NCBI GenBank assembly: GCA_964505385.1
Contig: CAZDIA010000003.1
Coordinates: 67,090-131,089, forward strand
Reading direction: 5' to 3'
Length of the DNA stretch: 64,000 nucleotides
Source: SLJN01 sp964505385
Lineage (GTDB): Bacteria; Bacteroidota; Rhodothermia; Balneolales; Natronogracilivirgulaceae
Below are positions 24,908-34,507 of the stretch, piece by piece. Numbering within the stretch: the stretch's first letter is position 1; the number at the start of each line of letters is the position of its first letter. Position numbers and translations under genes: made by a program. A model generated the notes under the pieces. That model did not search any database. It saw only the letters and a list, made by a program, of their open reading frames with translations, and had not been told where the DNA came from.

Positions 24908-27460
24908 ATGGAATTTATTCAGGACTATTTTAACATCACCCTGCCTGTAACCGACCCGGTTCTGATTTTTGCCATAGTGATGCTGATTATCCTGATCGCG
25001 CCTATGGTATTTGATAAACTAAGACTCCCCGGTATTGTAGGTTTAATCTTGTCCGGTACCATTGTGGGGCCGAGCGTACTCGGTTTACTGGAGCGTGATG
25101 ACACCATTATCCTGCTTGGCACTGTAGGCCTGCTCTATTTGATGTTCATGGCCGGGCTTTCTATTGATCTTTCCCAGTTTAATAAACTGCGAAACAAAAG
25201 CCTGAGCTTTGGTATTCTATCCTTTTTTATCCCCCAGATTTCGGCATTGTGGATAGGTATGTGGTTGCTTGATTTCTCTTTTGCCACAGCTTTACTCCTG
25301 GGCTCTATTGTCGGCTCACACACACTGCTGGCATATCCGATTGCCAACCGGCTTGGGATAACCAAAAATACCGGTGTAACGATGACTATGGGAGGAACAA
25401 TCGTCACAGACTCCCTCTCACTGGTAATCCTCGCCCTGGTGGTAGCTTCAGTCGACGGGGCGCTCGATTTTGGTTTCTGGCTTGAATTTATTGGCTTTGT
25501 CGGACTTTATACCGCTGCTATGCTGGTCGGCCTGCCACGTCTCGGGAGACTCTTTTTCAGAAATGTGCGAAATCAAACCAATACGGAGTATGTATTTTTA
25601 ATCGCCGTACTATTTACCACAGCCTGGCTTGCTGAAGTTGCCGGCCTTGCAGCCATTGTTGGTGCATTCCTGGCCGGATTAACCATGAACCGCCTCGTAC
25701 CTGAAAACAGCACGTTGATGAGCCGGGTACAATTTGTCGGCAATGCGCTATTTATTCCGTTTTTCCTGCTTTCGGTCGGAATGCTGGTTGATGTTACCAT
25801 ACTTTTAAGCCTTGATGTATGGTTGATTACTTTGGCTTTTACAGCGCTTGTGATGATTGGTAAACTATTGGCCGCCAAAGTAAGTCAATTAATATTCGGG
25901 CTCAGCTCTGTTGAAGGTTGGACTATCTATGGCCTGTCCATCCCTCAGGCGGCGGCAACTCTTGCTGTTACCCTTATCGGTTATGATCTCGGCTTTTTTG
26001 ACGACAATGCCGTCAACGCTGTGGTAATCATGATACTGATTACCTGTCTGGTCGGTCCGTATCTTGTTGAAAACTTCGGGCGAAAAGTAGCTGTTCAGGA
26101 AGAAGAAAAACCATATGATCCGGCCGAAGCCCCGCAACGACTGCTGATTCCGCTGGCCAATCCGGCCACATCTCAAAGTCTTATGGATCTTGCCATGATG
26201 ATCCGGAAAAAAGATTCGACGCAACCCATTTTCCCTCTCACCGTTGCCCGTGATGATGAAAAGGTAGAAGCACAGGTTGCCGAGAGTGAAAAAATGTTGA
26301 GCCATGCTGTGGTTCACGCCGCCGCAGCAGATATCCCGGTTGTACCTATTACCCGGGTTGATATGAATATTGCCTCCGGTATTGTACGCGCCGTCAAAGA
26401 GTTGCGAATTACAAATATTGTAATTGGATGGAAGGGAGAAGCGGCTCCTCGCAAGAAAGTTTTCGGCTCGGTACTTGACCAGCTTCTTGAGCAGACCGAC
26501 GAGATGGTTATGGTTTGCAAGTTTGATCAACCATTGAATACTACCAAAAAAATTGTGCTTGCCGTGCCGCCACTGGCCGAAAGAGAGCCGGGTTTTAGTA
26601 CTACCATGAACACAATCAAAACTATGGTTCAGCAAATCGGCAGTGATTTAAAAGTAATTGCGACGCACAGCAATATTGATATCCTGGATGAATTTTTCAC
26701 TCAGAAAGACCCGGAAATTGAGGCGGAATTCCAGACATTGACAGACTGGAACGAAATGTTTCGAGACGATTTCATCAGTTTGCGTACTTCTGAAATGATG
26801 ATACTGCTAAGTGCCAGAAACGGTTCCATCTCCTGGCATCCATCTCTGGAACGCCTGCCGGGTCAGATATCCAAACAAAATCCGAATGTAAATTTTCTGA
26901 TAGTTTATCCTACCGAACAAGTAGCTGCGCAGATGCCTGTGTTGCAAATTGACTACCAAAAATCGTATCGCCTGCCCGATATCTCAGCGCAAAATGTTTC
27001 CATAAAACTGGATGATATTTCTTATGAGGAAGCAATATCCGGCATGATGAAATCTTACTTTAAAGATAATGAAAGCGGGCTGCAAGCCGCCGTTAACACG
27101 CTTCTGCGGGTCAATCCCGATAACATGCCGGGTGAACTTCCGGGAGTCTTGCTTACTCACGCGTCAAGCGCTCATGTTACCGAGCCAACTCTCTTTCTTG
27201 GTCTTAGCAGTAAAGGCATCCATCACGATAAAGTTTCTGAACCGATTTATATCATTTTCATTTTACTTGTTCCTAAAGGCTACGGCATACAGCGCACGCT
27301 TAACATTTTGGGCAAACTGACGCGCTTGATCGGTTCTGCCGAAATTGTTGAGCAATTGAGTGATGCCTCTACTATTCAGGAAATTCGCGATATTTTATCG
27401 GCAAAACTTGTATTCAAACATGAGAAAAATAATTTATCAAGGAAAAACAACAGCAAGTAG
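24908..27460 (+). CDS. CPA2-family cation/proton antiporter with USP-like and C-terminal EIIA-like domains
   Basis: An 850-residue protein. Residues 15-395 form a monovalent cation:proton antiporter-2 domain of ~12 helices (KLRLPGIVGLILSGTIVGPS; TDSLSLVILALVVAS carries the conserved Asp region). Residues ~408-540 and ~545-670 resemble two universal-stress-protein folds (RLLIPLANPATSQSLMDLAM; KKIVLAVPPL). Residues ~697-832 look like an EIIA domain: GVLLTHASSAHVTEPTLFLG matches the GVALPHA consensus with H751 kept, then SSKGI, VSEPIYIIFILLVP and LGKLTRLI. Likely role: ion or pH homeostasis under PTS-Ntr-type control. Cation specificity cannot be told. It is followed by convergent folD. Confidence 0.85.
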   Translation: MEFIQDYFNITLPVTDPVLIFAIVMLIILIAPMVFDKLRLPGIVGLILSGTIVGPSVLGLLERDDTIILLGTVGLLYLMFMAGLSIDLSQFNKLRNKSLSFGILSFFIPQISALWIGMWLLDFSFATALLLGSIVGSHTLLAYPIANRLGITKNTGVTMTMGGTIVTDSLSLVILALVVASVDGALDFGFWLEFIGFVGLYTAAMLVGLPRLGRLFFRNVRNQTNTEYVFLIAVLFTTAWLAEVAGLAAIVGAFLAGLTMNRLVPENSTLMSRVQFVGNALFIPFFLLSVGMLVDVTILLSLDVWLITLAFTALVMIGKLLAAKVSQLIFGLSSVEGWTIYGLSIPQAAATLAVTLIGYDLGFFDDNAVNAVVIMILITCLVGPYLVENFGRKVAVQEEEKPYDPAEAPQRLLIPLANPATSQSLMDLAMMIRKKDSTQPIFPLTVARDDEKVEAQVAESEKMLSHAVVHAAAADIPVVPITRVDMNIASGIVRAVKELRITNIVIGWKGEAAPRKKVFGSVLDQLLEQTDEMVMVCKFDQPLNTTKKIVLAVPPLAEREPGFSTTMNTIKTMVQQIGSDLKVIATHSNIDILDEFFTQKDPEIEAEFQTLTDWNEMFRDDFISLRTSEMMILLSARNGSISWHPSLERLPGQISKQNPNVNFLIVYPTEQVAAQMPVLQIDYQKSYRLPDISAQNVSIKLDDISYEEAISGMMKSYFKDNESGLQAAVNTLLRVNPDNMPGELPGVLLTHASSAHVTEPTLFLGLSSKGIHHDKVSEPIYIIFILLVPKGYGIQRTLNILGKLTRLIGSAEIVEQLSDASTIQEIRDILSAKLVFKHEKNNLSRKNNSK

Positions 27461-27524
27461 TTTTAACCACTAAGATCAATATTACAGCTAAGCGAGTAGA
27501 ACTCTTTGTTAAGGTTTTTGACTG

Positions 27525-28424
27525 CTAAACTTCTTCTTCGATATATATAGCTTGCTTGGCAGCGAGAAGCGTATTTTTCATAAGCATAGCTACAGTCATT
27601 GGTCCTACACCTCCGGGCACCGGTGTTATCCAGTTAGCTTTTTCTTTAACGCTTTCAAAATCGCAGTCGCCAACGAGTCGGTAACCTCTTTCCCTTTCGT
27701 GATCCGCAAGCCGGTTTATACCCACATCCAGCACCACAACTCCTTCTTTAATCATCGGGCCGGTAATCAGACGGGGAGAACCAGCTGCCGAGATTAAAAT
27801 ATCTGCATTGATTGTATGCCTGGTGAGGTCTTTGGTGTACTGATGGCAAATTGTAACTGTTGCTTTGCCTGCTCCATCCTCACGGGAAATCATTAGTGAT
27901 ATCGGTTTTCCGACAATATTACTCGCCCCGACAACCACAGCGTGTTTGCCTTTGGTAACGATACTGTAATAATTAAATAACTCCATGATACCCGCAGGTG
28001 TACATGGGCGGAATGCGGGCTGGCCCACTGTCAGCCGCCCCATATTCATAGGATGGAAACCGTCGACGTCTTTCCGATAATCCATCTCCTCAATGATATC
28101 CCATGAAGGCAGATGACCGGGCAGTGGCAACTGCAGCAGGATACCGTCAATGGTATCATCTTCATTTAATTGATGTATAGTATCCTTTAGCTGAGCTTCG
28201 GAGATGGTATCAGGGAGATTCAAGGTATCAGAATCGATACCTACTTCTCCACAAGCTTTGGTTTTTGCTTTTACATAGGTATGTGAAGCCGGGTTGTTTC
28301 CAACCACAACAGCCTGAAGTTTAGGAGCTCTGTTTCCCTGTCCTATCCAGTACTGTACATCTTCCCTCACCTGCTCCCGGATCAGCTTCGATACTTTCTT
28401 TCCATCTATAATATTTGCAGACAT
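27525..28424 (-). CDS. folD: Bifunctional methylenetetrahydrofolate dehydrogenase/cyclohydrolase FolD
   Basis: A 299-residue cytosolic enzyme that interconverts methylene-, methenyl- and formyl-THF using NADP. Family signatures: the YVKAKTKACGEVGI segment with catalytic Lys, QLPLPGHL, and PGGVGPMTVAMLMKNT at the C-terminus; GASNIVGKPI is the nucleotide-binding segment. It supplies one-carbon units for purine synthesis, which also takes up the AICAR released by HisHF. It lies 83 bases downstream of the EIIA gene on the same strand and may be co-transcribed. Confidence 0.97.
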   Translation of the reverse strand: MSANIIDGKKVSKLIREQVREDVQYWIGQGNRAPKLQAVVVGNNPASHTYVKAKTKACGEVGIDSDTLNLPDTISEAQLKDTIHQLNEDDTIDGILLQLPLPGHLPSWDIIEEMDYRKDVDGFHPMNMGRLTVGQPAFRPCTPAGIMELFNYYSIVTKGKHAVVVGASNIVGKPISLMISREDGAGKATVTICHQYTKDLTRHTINADILISAAGSPRLITGPMIKEGVVVLDVGINRLADHERERGYRLVGDCDFESVKEKANWITPVPGGVGPMTVAMLMKNTLLAAKQAIYIEEEV

Positions 28425-28507
28425 CGCAATCCAGGTAGTTAATGATTATGTAGAATGCCCATCCGCCCTGATCAGGACAAGCAAATGATTTAAAGAATAA
28501 TGGTTTA

Positions 28508-28978
28508 CTAAACTTTAATAAACTGTTCTTCCTCGCTTCGAAAAGCTTCAAGTATTTCATCCTTGGTTTTGGACTGCTCAAGCTTTTCCCGGAACGATTG
28601 ATTGTTCAAAAGACGCGAAACCCTACTTAACATCTTGATATGCAGGCTATTTTGAGCTTCCGGGCCTACCAGAAGAAAAACCATACTAACAGGCTCACCA
28701 TCAATGGCACCGTATTCAATGGGTGTAGAAAGACAGGCGAAAGCCGCATATGAGCGGTCAAGACCGGCCGCTTTACCATGAGGAATCGCAAGCCCGCGTC
28801 CTACTCCGGTTGACATAATCTCTTCACGTGTTAAAACCGCTTCACGGGCACGTTCGGTTATTTCATCAGTGACGTGCAACTTTAAAGTATCTACCAGTTT
28901 ACTGATTAATTCCGGCTTGGAACTGACATTGAGATCCGGGAAAACATTATTATGATCGAGCAGATCGTAAACTCTCAT
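28508..28978 (-). CDS. Stand-alone PTS EIIA (PtsN-like, nitrogen-regulatory type) protein
   Basis: A 156-residue single-domain EIIA. The phospho-accepting His is in GRGLAIPHGKAAGLDRSYAA, and the family C-terminus SLHIKMLSRVSRLLNNQSFR follows. No HPr, EI or sugar EIIBC gene is nearby, so a regulatory role is more likely than sugar uptake. In E. coli the PtsN protein regulates potassium uptake and sensor kinases by its phosphorylation state. The two neighbouring transporters each carry their own EIIA-like domain. I would not assign the ptsN symbol without a phylogeny. Confidence 0.88.
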   Translation of the reverse strand: MRVYDLLDHNNVFPDLNVSSKPELISKLVDTLKLHVTDEITERAREAVLTREEIMSTGVGRGLAIPHGKAAGLDRSYAAFACLSTPIEYGAIDGEPVSMVFLLVGPEAQNSLHIKMLSRVSRLLNNQSFREKLEQSKTKDEILEAFRSEEEQFIKV

Positions 28979-29284
28979 AGAATTTAATCTTCGGAAATTT
29001 TATGTTTTGATAACTAACTAATATACAGAGCTTAAATACATCGGGCCAACCAAAAAAATGATTCCTTATGATTGATCTGTCCATATCTCGTAAAATCAAT
29101 CATATAGAACAACCTCTAAATTGGTTGACTCCACCTCTCCTCTATCGATTCAGAGAAGAAAATGTTGTAGAATATTCCGATGGAATGCTAAAATATTGAT
29201 TTCTTAACCTAAAAGCTGAAAAACAATTCCATCTACCAACTGCTTTACCGTGAAAATCGTATAGATTCTTTGTACTATTTGACT
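28979..29284. other. 306-bp divergent region before ccmB
   Basis: AT-rich and without an ORF. ATGATTGAT (29068-29076) and ATCAATCAT (29095-29103) form a 9-bp inverted repeat with an 18-base spacer, possibly an operator or chance. Promoters for the EIIA gene (minus) and ccmB (plus) should lie here; none was recognised with confidence. Confidence 0.35.
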
Positions 29285-29956
29285 ATGTATAATTGGATTT
29301 TATCAGCATTAACAATATTGGCTAAAGATATCGATCTGGAAGTTCGCTCACGCTATGCTATTAATACGGTTTTAGTATTTGTGCTTACTTCTACCTTGAT
29401 TATCATTTTTGCAGTGGGTCCCGAAGAACTATCCGACCAAACCATGAGCGGCCTGATCTGGATTATCGTTCTTTTTGCTGCGTTAAGCACCCTTGCACGA
29501 TCATTCGTTAGTGAGGCAGAGCGAGGCACAATGGACCTTCTGCGACTACATACCGATGGCACCGAGGTATTCGCCGGCAAGTTGATTTTCAACTTTCTTC
29601 TTACTCTTGTGATCACCGTTCCTGCCTTTATAATCTATTTTCTTATTTTGAACATTCAGGTGCAAAATTTTCTGATTTTGATAAGTGCAATATTACTTGG
29701 CACAATTGCGCTGGCCGGTGTCTCCACCCTCCTCGGGGCGTTGATATCTCAGGCAGCGCGTAAAGGAACCGCCTTTTCAGTTATAAGTCTGCCACTACTG
29801 GTTCCGCTTGTATTGTTGCTTGTGCGTGTTACACAAGCTGCAATCAGCACTGAAAATGTTACCGGGACCGGCCAGGACATACTGGCAATTATCGGTTTCG
29901 GTGGCACCACAATTACCGCATCATTCATCCTGTTTGATTATATCTGGCAGGATTAA
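29285..29956 (+). CDS. ccmB: Heme exporter subunit CcmB
   Basis: A 223-residue, six-helix membrane protein, the permease part of the CcmAB ABC transporter in system I cytochrome c maturation. The start ILAKDIDLEVRSRY and the segment FVSEAERGTMDLLRLHTD are characteristic of the family. ATG 29285 is preferred over the TTG five codons upstream because homologues begin just before the KDxxLE(x)R motif. CcmA, C, D, E, F and G are not in the window; the next gene is holB, so ccmB is apart from its usual partners, at least downstream. Confidence 0.85.
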   Translation: MYNWILSALTILAKDIDLEVRSRYAINTVLVFVLTSTLIIIFAVGPEELSDQTMSGLIWIIVLFAALSTLARSFVSEAERGTMDLLRLHTDGTEVFAGKLIFNFLLTLVITVPAFIIYFLILNIQVQNFLILISAILLGTIALAGVSTLLGALISQAARKGTAFSVISLPLLVPLVLLLVRVTQAAISTENVTGTGQDILAIIGFGGTTITASFILFDYIWQD

Positions 29957-30063
29957 ATTTCGAAAGCATTTTTGTTGAGTACTGATCTGTCATTCATACA
30001 CCTGTCCGGTAAGATCAACAACATCATCACGACAAACGATAAATGGTTTTTGGGTAACACATA

Positions 30064-31248
30064 ATGGAATTTGATATTGGAAATAACAGGCTGGTAGGCC
30101 AAAACACTGTACGCGAAAAACTTACAAACATACTTCAAATCGAAAGAAGTCACCATGCCTATTTGTTTTCCGGCCCTCAGGGTGTCGGGAAAAAGGCTTT
30201 GGCACTTGCCTTCGCTGAAGCTTTGCAGGGAATAAGTAATCTTTCGGATTTAGGTGATCAAACAACATCAAAAAAATCCAATTGGCATACGCACCCGGAT
30301 ATCCACTTGTTTATTCCTCGCCCTGCGCAGGTCAGCTCACGAGAAATGCAGGAACGCATCGGCATGTTGGCTGAAGATCCTTACGATATCGTCGATTTTA
30401 GCAGAAGGCCGAGCACCTCATCTTCAGATGAGTCAAAGAACCGAAAAGCATTTTATTCCGTCGAATATTTTTCTGAGGAGATACGACCACTTGCATTCCT
30501 CAAACCCAATGAAGGCCGGTCTACCATCATCATTTTATCCGATATTGAAACGATGAGAAAAGAAGTAAGCAACGCATTTCTCAAACTGCTGGAAGAGCCT
30601 CCCCCCCAGGTCATGTTTCTGCTTACCTGCAATCAAATTGATCAATTGTTGCCGACGATTATTTCCCGATGCCAGATACTTCGCTGTCCTCCAATCGCGG
30701 AAGATGAAATCAGAAATGGACTCATTCAGTTTGATGGTGCTGACGAAGAAACGGCATCTTATCTGGCGCGTATATCAGGCGGAAATTATGACAACACCCG
30801 CTATTTCGATTTACAGTCACTTAAGCAGCGCCGGGAGCAGATTGTCCAGTTTCTCAGATATGCTTACACTCAGGATGCCGTTGCCCTCACCCAACTTATC
30901 AAGGAGTGGTCAGATAAGCTAAATATCGAAGCAATGCTTGGTATCATGAGTCTTATGGAAACATTTATTCGCGATGTATTAATTTACCAGTCAACGAGTC
31001 AGGATGATATGATTACCAATGAAGATCAGCTTACGGTAATTAAAAATTTTGCCAAAAGGCTAAAGGATGCAAGGCTGGAACAGATGCTCAGCAACATAAC
31101 CGAAATGCGAAAGCTTGTTTTTCAAAACGGTAACCCAAAAATCATCCTTACTACACTTTCACTGAGATTCAGCTCGTTAATGCGGGGAAAGGACACTGCG
31201 ATCTCCGAAAACGAGCCCTGGAAACACACTCCGGCATACCAAGACTAA
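30064..31248 (+). CDS. holB: DNA polymerase III clamp-loader subunit delta-prime
   Basis: A 394-residue AAA+ subunit of the clamp loader. The start LVGQNTVREKLTNILQIERSHHAYLFSGPQGVGKKALA contains a Walker A-like P-loop. The sensor/SRC region is FLLTCNQIDQLLPTIISRCQILRCPP, with the SRC motif that triggers ATP hydrolysis in neighbouring subunits. The zinc-binding Cys cluster normally found after the P-loop is absent: the equivalent stretch (about residues 58-80) has no cysteine and is Ser/Asp-rich. The C-terminal collar domain is long, as in other Bacteroidota. Confidence 0.9.
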   Translation: MEFDIGNNRLVGQNTVREKLTNILQIERSHHAYLFSGPQGVGKKALALAFAEALQGISNLSDLGDQTTSKKSNWHTHPDIHLFIPRPAQVSSREMQERIGMLAEDPYDIVDFSRRPSTSSSDESKNRKAFYSVEYFSEEIRPLAFLKPNEGRSTIIILSDIETMRKEVSNAFLKLLEEPPPQVMFLLTCNQIDQLLPTIISRCQILRCPPIAEDEIRNGLIQFDGADEETASYLARISGGNYDNTRYFDLQSLKQRREQIVQFLRYAYTQDAVALTQLIKEWSDKLNIEAMLGIMSLMETFIRDVLIYQSTSQDDMITNEDQLTVIKNFAKRLKDARLEQMLSNITEMRKLVFQNGNPKIILTTLSLRFSSLMRGKDTAISENEPWKHTPAYQD

Positions 31249-31268
31249 CATTTTAGACATGATCTGAC

Positions 31269-32129
31269 GTGGCAGTAATTCAATTTCAAAAAATGCAGGG
31301 CGCCGGAAATGATTTTGTCGTAATCGATAATCGTGGCCCGAATTTCAGCCTTCTTGAATTAAGAAAATGGTGCCCGAAAATTTGCGACCGAAAATTCGGT
31401 GTTGGCGCTGATGGTTTGATAATTTTAAACCAGTACGACAGCGATGATATTTCTGATTTTGAGATGATCTATCTCAATGCTGATGGCAGTGATGCCGGCA
31501 TGTGTGGCAACGGAGGACGTTGCATTGCCCGTTATGCTCAAAGTTTGGGTATAGGATTAAATCAGACTGTAACTTTTCGTGTTCACGATGAATATTATAA
31601 AGCCACGATTACAGAAGATGCCGATGTAGATTTATTATTTCCAATGTCGGTAAAAGCTCCTGAGTTATTTAACGTTACAAATCGCGAGGTGTTTAGTTTA
31701 AAACCGGGCACCGAACATGCAGTATGTTTAGTTTCCGAAGAAAGTTTACAATCACGCAATGAGTTACTCCCCATTGCTCAGACTATCCGATCAGACACCG
31801 GCCATTTTCCTGCAGGCACTAATGTGAATTTTGTTTCAAATAATTTTGAAAACTTTTCCGGTGAACTTCGAGTTGAAACCTACGAACGGGGCGTCGAAGA
31901 TTTCACTTTAGCCTGCGGAACGGGCGCAATTGCTTCCGCAATTACCGCTCACAACAAGAAACTCCTTTCTCAACCTGACTCACAGCTGCCAAGCCGATGG
32001 AAAATCAGTTGTTTAGGAGGTGAGCTGGAAGTTAATTTTTCCTATGACAATGAGTCAAAAATCTATCACAATATAAGTTTAAAAGGCCCAGCTGAGTTTG
32101 TATTTACAGGCGAGATTAAAATCACATAG
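31269..32129 (+). CDS. dapF: Diaminopimelate epimerase DapF
   Basis: A 286-residue cofactor-independent racemase converting LL-DAP to meso-DAP for peptidoglycan and lysine. Both catalytic cysteines are present: C79 in GMCGNGGRC and the distal one in LACGTGAIAS. The substrate loop KMQGAGNDFVVID is at the N-terminus. The start is GTG at 31269, 20 bases after holB. The 3' end overlaps the next open frame by about 30 bases. Confidence 0.96.
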   Translation: MAVIQFQKMQGAGNDFVVIDNRGPNFSLLELRKWCPKICDRKFGVGADGLIILNQYDSDDISDFEMIYLNADGSDAGMCGNGGRCIARYAQSLGIGLNQTVTFRVHDEYYKATITEDADVDLLFPMSVKAPELFNVTNREVFSLKPGTEHAVCLVSEESLQSRNELLPIAQTIRSDTGHFPAGTNVNFVSNNFENFSGELRVETYERGVEDFTLACGTGAIASAITAHNKKLLSQPDSQLPSRWKISCLGGELEVNFSYDNESKIYHNISLKGPAEFVFTGEIKIT

Positions 32130-33429
32130 CATTACACTGTTTTCTCTGTTGTTTTTATTGGCGGGTTGCCACACGATTTTATCTACATCGGATGATGAGC
32201 GCGAACCACGCAGAGACAGGGAACAGCCAACGAGGATTTCCCCCAAGGACTACCAGCCCGAAGCATTAAAAGTGCCCCCTGCCGACATAAAGAGTGTTCA
32301 GTTATATGCTGAAGATGACCGGAAATCAGCCCCTATTCTCGATCTGGAAGAATCCGACTCTTATCTTACGCTACGGTTTGATCAACTGAGTTCCCGAAAC
32401 CGTCTATTTCGTGTTAGAATTTCACATTACAATGCTGACTGGAAGAAAAGTAATCTTACTCAAAGCACTTACTTAAGTGGTTTTCGTCAAACAGAAATTA
32501 CCGATAGCAGAGTAAGCAGTGTCCAAAACCCGGCTTATACCCACTATGTGTACCGACTGCCGGAAGACTTCTCCATTGATGTTAGCGGCAACTATTTGCT
32601 TGAAGTTTACAGTTATGAAGATGACGAATTGCTATTTAGCTTACCCTTTTTCGCGACTGAAGACCGGGGGGATATTTCCACCTCTGTTGAACAACTTTTT
32701 GCCGGTGCTGGTGCTCACCGGCTTTCACATCAACTTTTTACAAATTTCCGATACCCGGATTTCATACAAATGCCCGATGAGGATCTGAGCTTTTATTTCG
32801 TTCAAAATCAGTTTTGGGGAAAGGCTACCAAAGCCACGGAAAGAGATATGACTGATCCCGGCAGCATCCGAAGCCACATCCGCCGGGAAAATTCATTTCC
32901 CGGTCGCTATGAGTTTCGCGAGCTGGATTTACGCGAATTACGCGCAGACGGCCGCCGCATTATTGATTACCGCCCTGAAATGATTCCTCCCCGCCTTTAT
33001 CTGTTTCGGGATATCGTGGATCTCAATGTGGAGCCGTATAACAGAACGAGCAACCGGTTCGGGCAAATAATTGATGATCGCGATGCGCGGTATGCGGAAG
33101 TTCGATTTGAACTCGAAGTGCCGGAAGATTTACAAAACGAGGATCCTATATATCTCATCGGGCCTTTCAATAACTGGAAAATCAATGAAGCTAACCGGAT
33201 GCGCTATGATTCCGACTCCGGGACTTATCGTGGATCTGCGGTATTAAAGCAAGGAGTTTATGATTATAAATATGTAGTAAAAACCGAAGAAGGGGTCGAT
33301 GAACTGCGCCTCGACGCCTCCTTTTTTGATGGTATTCAGGAATACCACACTTTTGCATATTACCATGATCGCCGCCTGGGTGCCGACCGCCTAATCAATT
33401 ACGATCGCAAAACTATTCGCAGCCGGTAA
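32098..33429 (+). CDS. Type IX secretion plug-like lipoprotein (DUF5103) with C-terminal CBM48-like fold
   Basis: About 443 residues. A lipoprotein signal ends in LLAGC. The N-terminal domain matches the type IX secretion plug protein family: IKSVQLY, LTLRFDQLSSRNRLFRVRI, YNADWKKSNL, YLSGFRQTEI, PAYTHYVYRLPEDF. Known plug proteins cap the SprA/Sov outer-membrane channel. Near the C-terminus, IYLIGPFNNWKINEANRMRY and GVYDYKYVV resemble a starch-binding (CBM48/AMPK-type) fold, common at this position in the family. The start is not settled: a TTG at 32098 inside dapF is the only good candidate, with the alternatives ATT or an internal TTG. Confidence 0.8.
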   Translation: MYLQARLKSHSITLFSLLFLLAGCHTILSTSDDEREPRRDREQPTRISPKDYQPEALKVPPADIKSVQLYAEDDRKSAPILDLEESDSYLTLRFDQLSSRNRLFRVRISHYNADWKKSNLTQSTYLSGFRQTEITDSRVSSVQNPAYTHYVYRLPEDFSIDVSGNYLLEVYSYEDDELLFSLPFFATEDRGDISTSVEQLFAGAGAHRLSHQLFTNFRYPDFIQMPDEDLSFYFVQNQFWGKATKATERDMTDPGSIRSHIRRENSFPGRYEFRELDLRELRADGRRIIDYRPEMIPPRLYLFRDIVDLNVEPYNRTSNRFGQIIDDRDARYAEVRFELEVPEDLQNEDPIYLIGPFNNWKINEANRMRYDSDSGTYRGSAVLKQGVYDYKYVVKTEEGVDELRLDASFFDGIQEYHTFAYYHDRRLGADRLINYDRKTIRSR

Positions 33430-33440
33430 CTTCAAAGTTT

Positions 33441-34322
33441 TTACGATTTACTCCGCGCCACCTTCGCCGGATTACCAAAAGCTACTACTCCGGCTTTGAG
33501 ATCCTTCACCACAACCGCCCCCAATCCGATCGTGGTATCGGCTCCCACTTTTACCTTATTTTTTACGATGCTTGCAGGGGCCATCCATACTCCTTTTCCC
33601 AACTCAACACTTCCGCAAAGCTTACCGCCTGCGATAATTGTTTTTTCACCAACTACACAGTTGTGAGCAATATGTACCAGGTCATTCACTTTTACATCAT
33701 CTTTTAATACAGTATCCCCGATGGTACCCCGGCATATCACCGTATCGGATCCCAGCTCTACCCTGTCGCCGATTATCACCCCGCCGGTATGTGGCATTCT
33801 GACCGGAGTGCCATCCTCCTCAAAATCGAATCCGAAGCCTTCTTCACCGATAATCACACCTGATTTGATCAGACAATGTTTCCCGATCCGGGTACCTTTC
33901 CGGATGATGACTTGATCCCGTATGACGGTATCATCCCCGATTACCACTCCCGTTTCCACCACCGAATGCTTTCCAATGGAAATATTTTTCCCACAGACAA
34001 CATCATCGGCTAATACGGCTGTTGGATCTATGCCCGCCTCTTGTTTTTCCTCAAAATAGGTTCTTACGACTTTCGCAAATGCCAGGCGGGGATTGCCGCA
34101 TCGAATATGCGGATGCTCAATTTCGACAGACTCATCTTCCGGAACCAGCAGCAAGAGCTCAAACCCAGACAAGTTTTGGAGCAATTCCCGATTGACAGAT
34201 TTCAAAAAGATCACGGATTGATCTGCCGGTGCATCCGCCGTAGCGGGCTGGGTTACTACAATGTTCTCACCCGATAACGGCGTGTTTAGAAAATCTGCAA
34301 TGTTTTGCGCGGTAACAGTCAT
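33441..34322 (-). CDS. LpxD-like left-handed beta-helix N-acyltransferase
   Basis: A 293-residue hexapeptide-repeat protein. The N-terminal ~95 residues resemble the uridine-binding domain of LpxD (SVIFLKSVNREL). Residues ~100-285 are hexapeptide repeats with VHIAHNCVVGEKTIIAGG (candidate catalytic His) and IIGEEGFGFDFEEDGTPVRM, which is a strong LpxD signature. LpxD adds the N-linked acyl chain to UDP-3-O-acyl-GlcN in lipid A synthesis. It lacks the usual C-terminal helical extension (LpxD is about 340), and no lpxA, lpxC or fabZ is adjacent. It may be a second, glycan-specific copy next to the polysaccharide genes. Confidence 0.75.
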   Translation of the reverse strand: MTVTAQNIADFLNTPLSGENIVVTQPATADAPADQSVIFLKSVNRELLQNLSGFELLLLVPEDESVEIEHPHIRCGNPRLAFAKVVRTYFEEKQEAGIDPTAVLADDVVCGKNISIGKHSVVETGVVIGDDTVIRDQVIIRKGTRIGKHCLIKSGVIIGEEGFGFDFEEDGTPVRMPHTGGVIIGDRVELGSDTVICRGTIGDTVLKDDVKVNDLVHIAHNCVVGEKTIIAGGKLCGSVELGKGVWMAPASIVKNKVKVGADTTIGLGAVVVKDLKAGVVAFGNPAKVARSKS

Positions 34323-34507
34323 AACCAGTTCCGGGGTTTATCAGCTTTGATTCAACATATTTCTGAATGTAACATTTTTTAATTTCACTTCTGAATTATT
34401 GATAATACCGGGACTGGTACCCAGGCCGGATAACTTAATACACTCTCGGCCGATTTTGTTAATATGATTGATTTCAGTCCGATCACCATTTTTATTACCT
34501 TTTGCGC

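Noticed and set aside
25889..26635. 248-codon antisense frame inside the CPA2 antiporter gene
   Set aside because: Long but antisense to a well-supported gene, with no domain and random-looking composition.
29068..29103. 9-bp inverted repeat ATGATTGAT...ATCAATCAT as a terminator
   Set aside because: It lies in a divergent promoter region with no gene ending there; at most an operator, and not supported beyond the repeat.
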